A DNA stretch of 64,000 nucleotides. It comes from Microbacterium sp. SL75. Its GTDB lineage: Bacteria > Actinomycetota > Actinomycetes > Actinomycetales > Microbacteriaceae. Below the pieces are notes generated by a model, which did not search any database, was not told the DNA's origin, and saw only the letters and a list, made by a program, of their open reading frames with translations. The stretch is taken from the NCBI RefSeq assembly GCF_026625865.1, contig NZ_CP113067.1:496001-560000 (forward strand). The letters are read 5' to 3'. Each line of letters begins with the position of its first letter. The first letter of the stretch is position 1. The translations under genes were made by a program, and so were the position numbers. Below, piece after piece: positions 63,319 through 64,000 of this stretch.

Positions 63319-63401
63319 CCGTCCTGCGGACTCCGACCCCGACACGCCGACCCACACCACCCCGACCCGGCGGGTCGCCACCGGTCTCCGCCGGACGGTA
63401 C
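63319..63401. repeat. 83-bp nested palindrome, single copy (R9)
   Basis: Arms CCGTCCTGCGGACTCC and GTCTCCGCCGGACGG with inner GACACGCCG / CGGCGGGTC. With R8 it brackets the pseudogene remnant in the 471-bp gap before putA. Confidence 0.78.
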
Positions 63402-63432
63402 GCCCGCGGCACCATCCCGGGCCCACCGAAGA

Positions 63433-63463
63433 GGCGGGGCCGCCCCGAAGGAACGGCCCCGCC
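63433..63463 (-). terminator. Terminator after putA
   Basis: Perfect 10-bp stem GGCGGGGCCG / CGGCCCCGCC; in the putA direction it is followed by TCTTCGG. It lies 12 bases past the stop codon. Confidence 0.7.
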
Positions 63464-63474
63464 GTCGGGGGGCA

Positions 63475-64000
63475 TCAGCCGACCAGCGGCGGCACCTCGT
63501 ACCGGCGCGGCGTCCCGAAGCGGTGCGCGGTGATCGACACGGCCTGCTCGCGCAGGAACGGCAACAGTTCGACGTGCCCGGCGCGGGTGACGTCGCCTGC
63601 GTAGAGGGCGACCGAGGGCGAGCCGTTCGTCGCCTCGGCCACCGCCACGGGCGATCCGCCGAGCAGGCGGATGCGGCCACCCGTCCGGGCCAGCCGCGCA
63701 GCGCGGCGACCCCACTCGGCGGCGTCCTCGACCGCGGCGCGGACGCCGACGCCCTCGAGCCAGGCACGCACCGCGGGCGACAGCTCGCGAGCCGTGCTGA
63801 CCGTCACGGCCGACCCGGCGCGGACACCCGCGGCGACCACGCGCACGAGCGCAGCCTCCGACGCGTCCTCGACGCGCACGGTCACCGGAACCGCGGCGTA
63901 GCGGAGCACGTTCTGCTCCGACTCCAGGCCGGTCACGTCACGGGCGAGCGAGAACTCCCCGGCCCACGCGGCGGCATCGCTCGAGAGGGCGGATGCCACC
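63475..64000 (-). CDS. putA: Bifunctional proline / pyrroline-5-carboxylate dehydrogenase, C-terminal part
   Basis: Last 174 codons of a larger gene cut by the right edge; the frame stays open to the window end. Sequence such as SEQNVLRYAAVPVTVRV, GGRIRLLGGSPVAVAE, YAGDVTRAGHVELLPFLRE and the ending AHRFGTPRRYEVPPLVG fits the C-terminus of actinobacterial PutA-like proteins, downstream of the aldehyde dehydrogenase active site (not in window). If right, it oxidises proline to glutamate at the membrane. Confidence 0.75.
   Translation of the reverse strand, partial: VASALSSDAAAWAGEFSLARDVTGLESEQNVLRYAAVPVTVRVEDASEAALVRVVAAGVRAGSAVTVSTARELSPAVRAWLEGVGVRAAVEDAAEWGRRAARLARTGGRIRLLGGSPVAVAEATNGSPSVALYAGDVTRAGHVELLPFLREQAVSITAHRFGTPRRYEVPPLVG

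Overview
The window is high-GC actinobacterial chromosome, most likely from Microbacteriaceae and close to Microbacterium. The reasons are the strong GC bias at third codon positions, frequent GTG starts, ATGA/GTGA overlaps between operon genes, apparent leaderless promoters (TAnnnT six or seven bases before a start codon), a RamB-type regulator next to the glyoxylate genes, a hadA-hadB-murB block, and a heavily over-used heptamer GGATGCC/GGCATCC. No rRNA, phage, insertion sequence or CRISPR array is visible. Assignments rest on recognised family motifs read by eye; no database search was possible.

Layout, left to right. (1) 1-2.8 kb: partial gabT divergent from a PucR-type regulator (GABA use). 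(2) 2.9-8.6 kb: a leftward operon of HAD hydrolase, phnD, phnC, phnE, phnE and an RpiR regulator (phosphonate-type ABC uptake) with twin palindromic operators, plus one orphan gene. (3) 9-15.3 kb: sugar ABC transporter, GH3 beta-glycosidase and LacI regulator. (4) 15.3-19.7 kb: octamer array, two palindrome arrays around an AbiEi/DUF559 gene, a TetR gene and a secreted glucoamylase-like protein. (5) 19.8-27.5 kb: a six-gene leftward operon of NCS1 permease, HyuA-type hydantoinase, three consecutive DUF917 proteins and a PucR regulator. (6) 27.6-32.3 kb: ramB divergent from aceA-aceB (glyoxylate shunt). (7) 32.5-39.4 kb: ClC channel, aspartate aminotransferase, hadA-hadB-murB, a TauE/SafE exporter with a riboswitch-like leader, and an F420-type reductase. 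(8) 39.7-44.4 kb: metB plus a CBS/cysteine synthase, an NmrA-type SDR, and an ECF sigma/Asp23 operon. (9) 44.6-50.0 kb: epimerase, flavin disulfide reductase, PaaR-like TetR, MHS transporter, PaaI thioesterase. (10) 50.3-54.9 kb: ECF sigma/CU044_5270/Cys-rich protein cassette, aldo-keto reductase, DHA2 efflux pump, zinc ribbon. (11) 55.1-58.5 kb: IclR regulator with pcaI-pcaJ-pcaF (end of the beta-ketoadipate pathway). (12) 58.6-64 kb: tRNA-Met, tRNA-Thr, M23 peptidase, inositol monophosphatase, phytoene-desaturase-like enzyme, a decayed GntR/MocR gene and the C-terminus of putA.

The genes fit a soil or plant-associated heterotroph. GABA, proline, phosphonate-like compounds, beta-glucosides, hydantoin-like compounds, acetate and aromatic acids are each served by a local transporter/enzyme/regulator set, and aromatic and acetate breakdown meet at acetyl-CoA and the glyoxylate shunt.

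The most unusual content is non-coding: 19 copies of an 83-bp nested palindrome, alone or in local tandem arrays and mainly where genes converge; a 30-bp-stem hairpin after the F420-type reductase; and a structured leader with an intrinsic terminator before the TauE exporter. The DUF917 operon and the two ECF sigma cassettes are the most promising protein-level systems.
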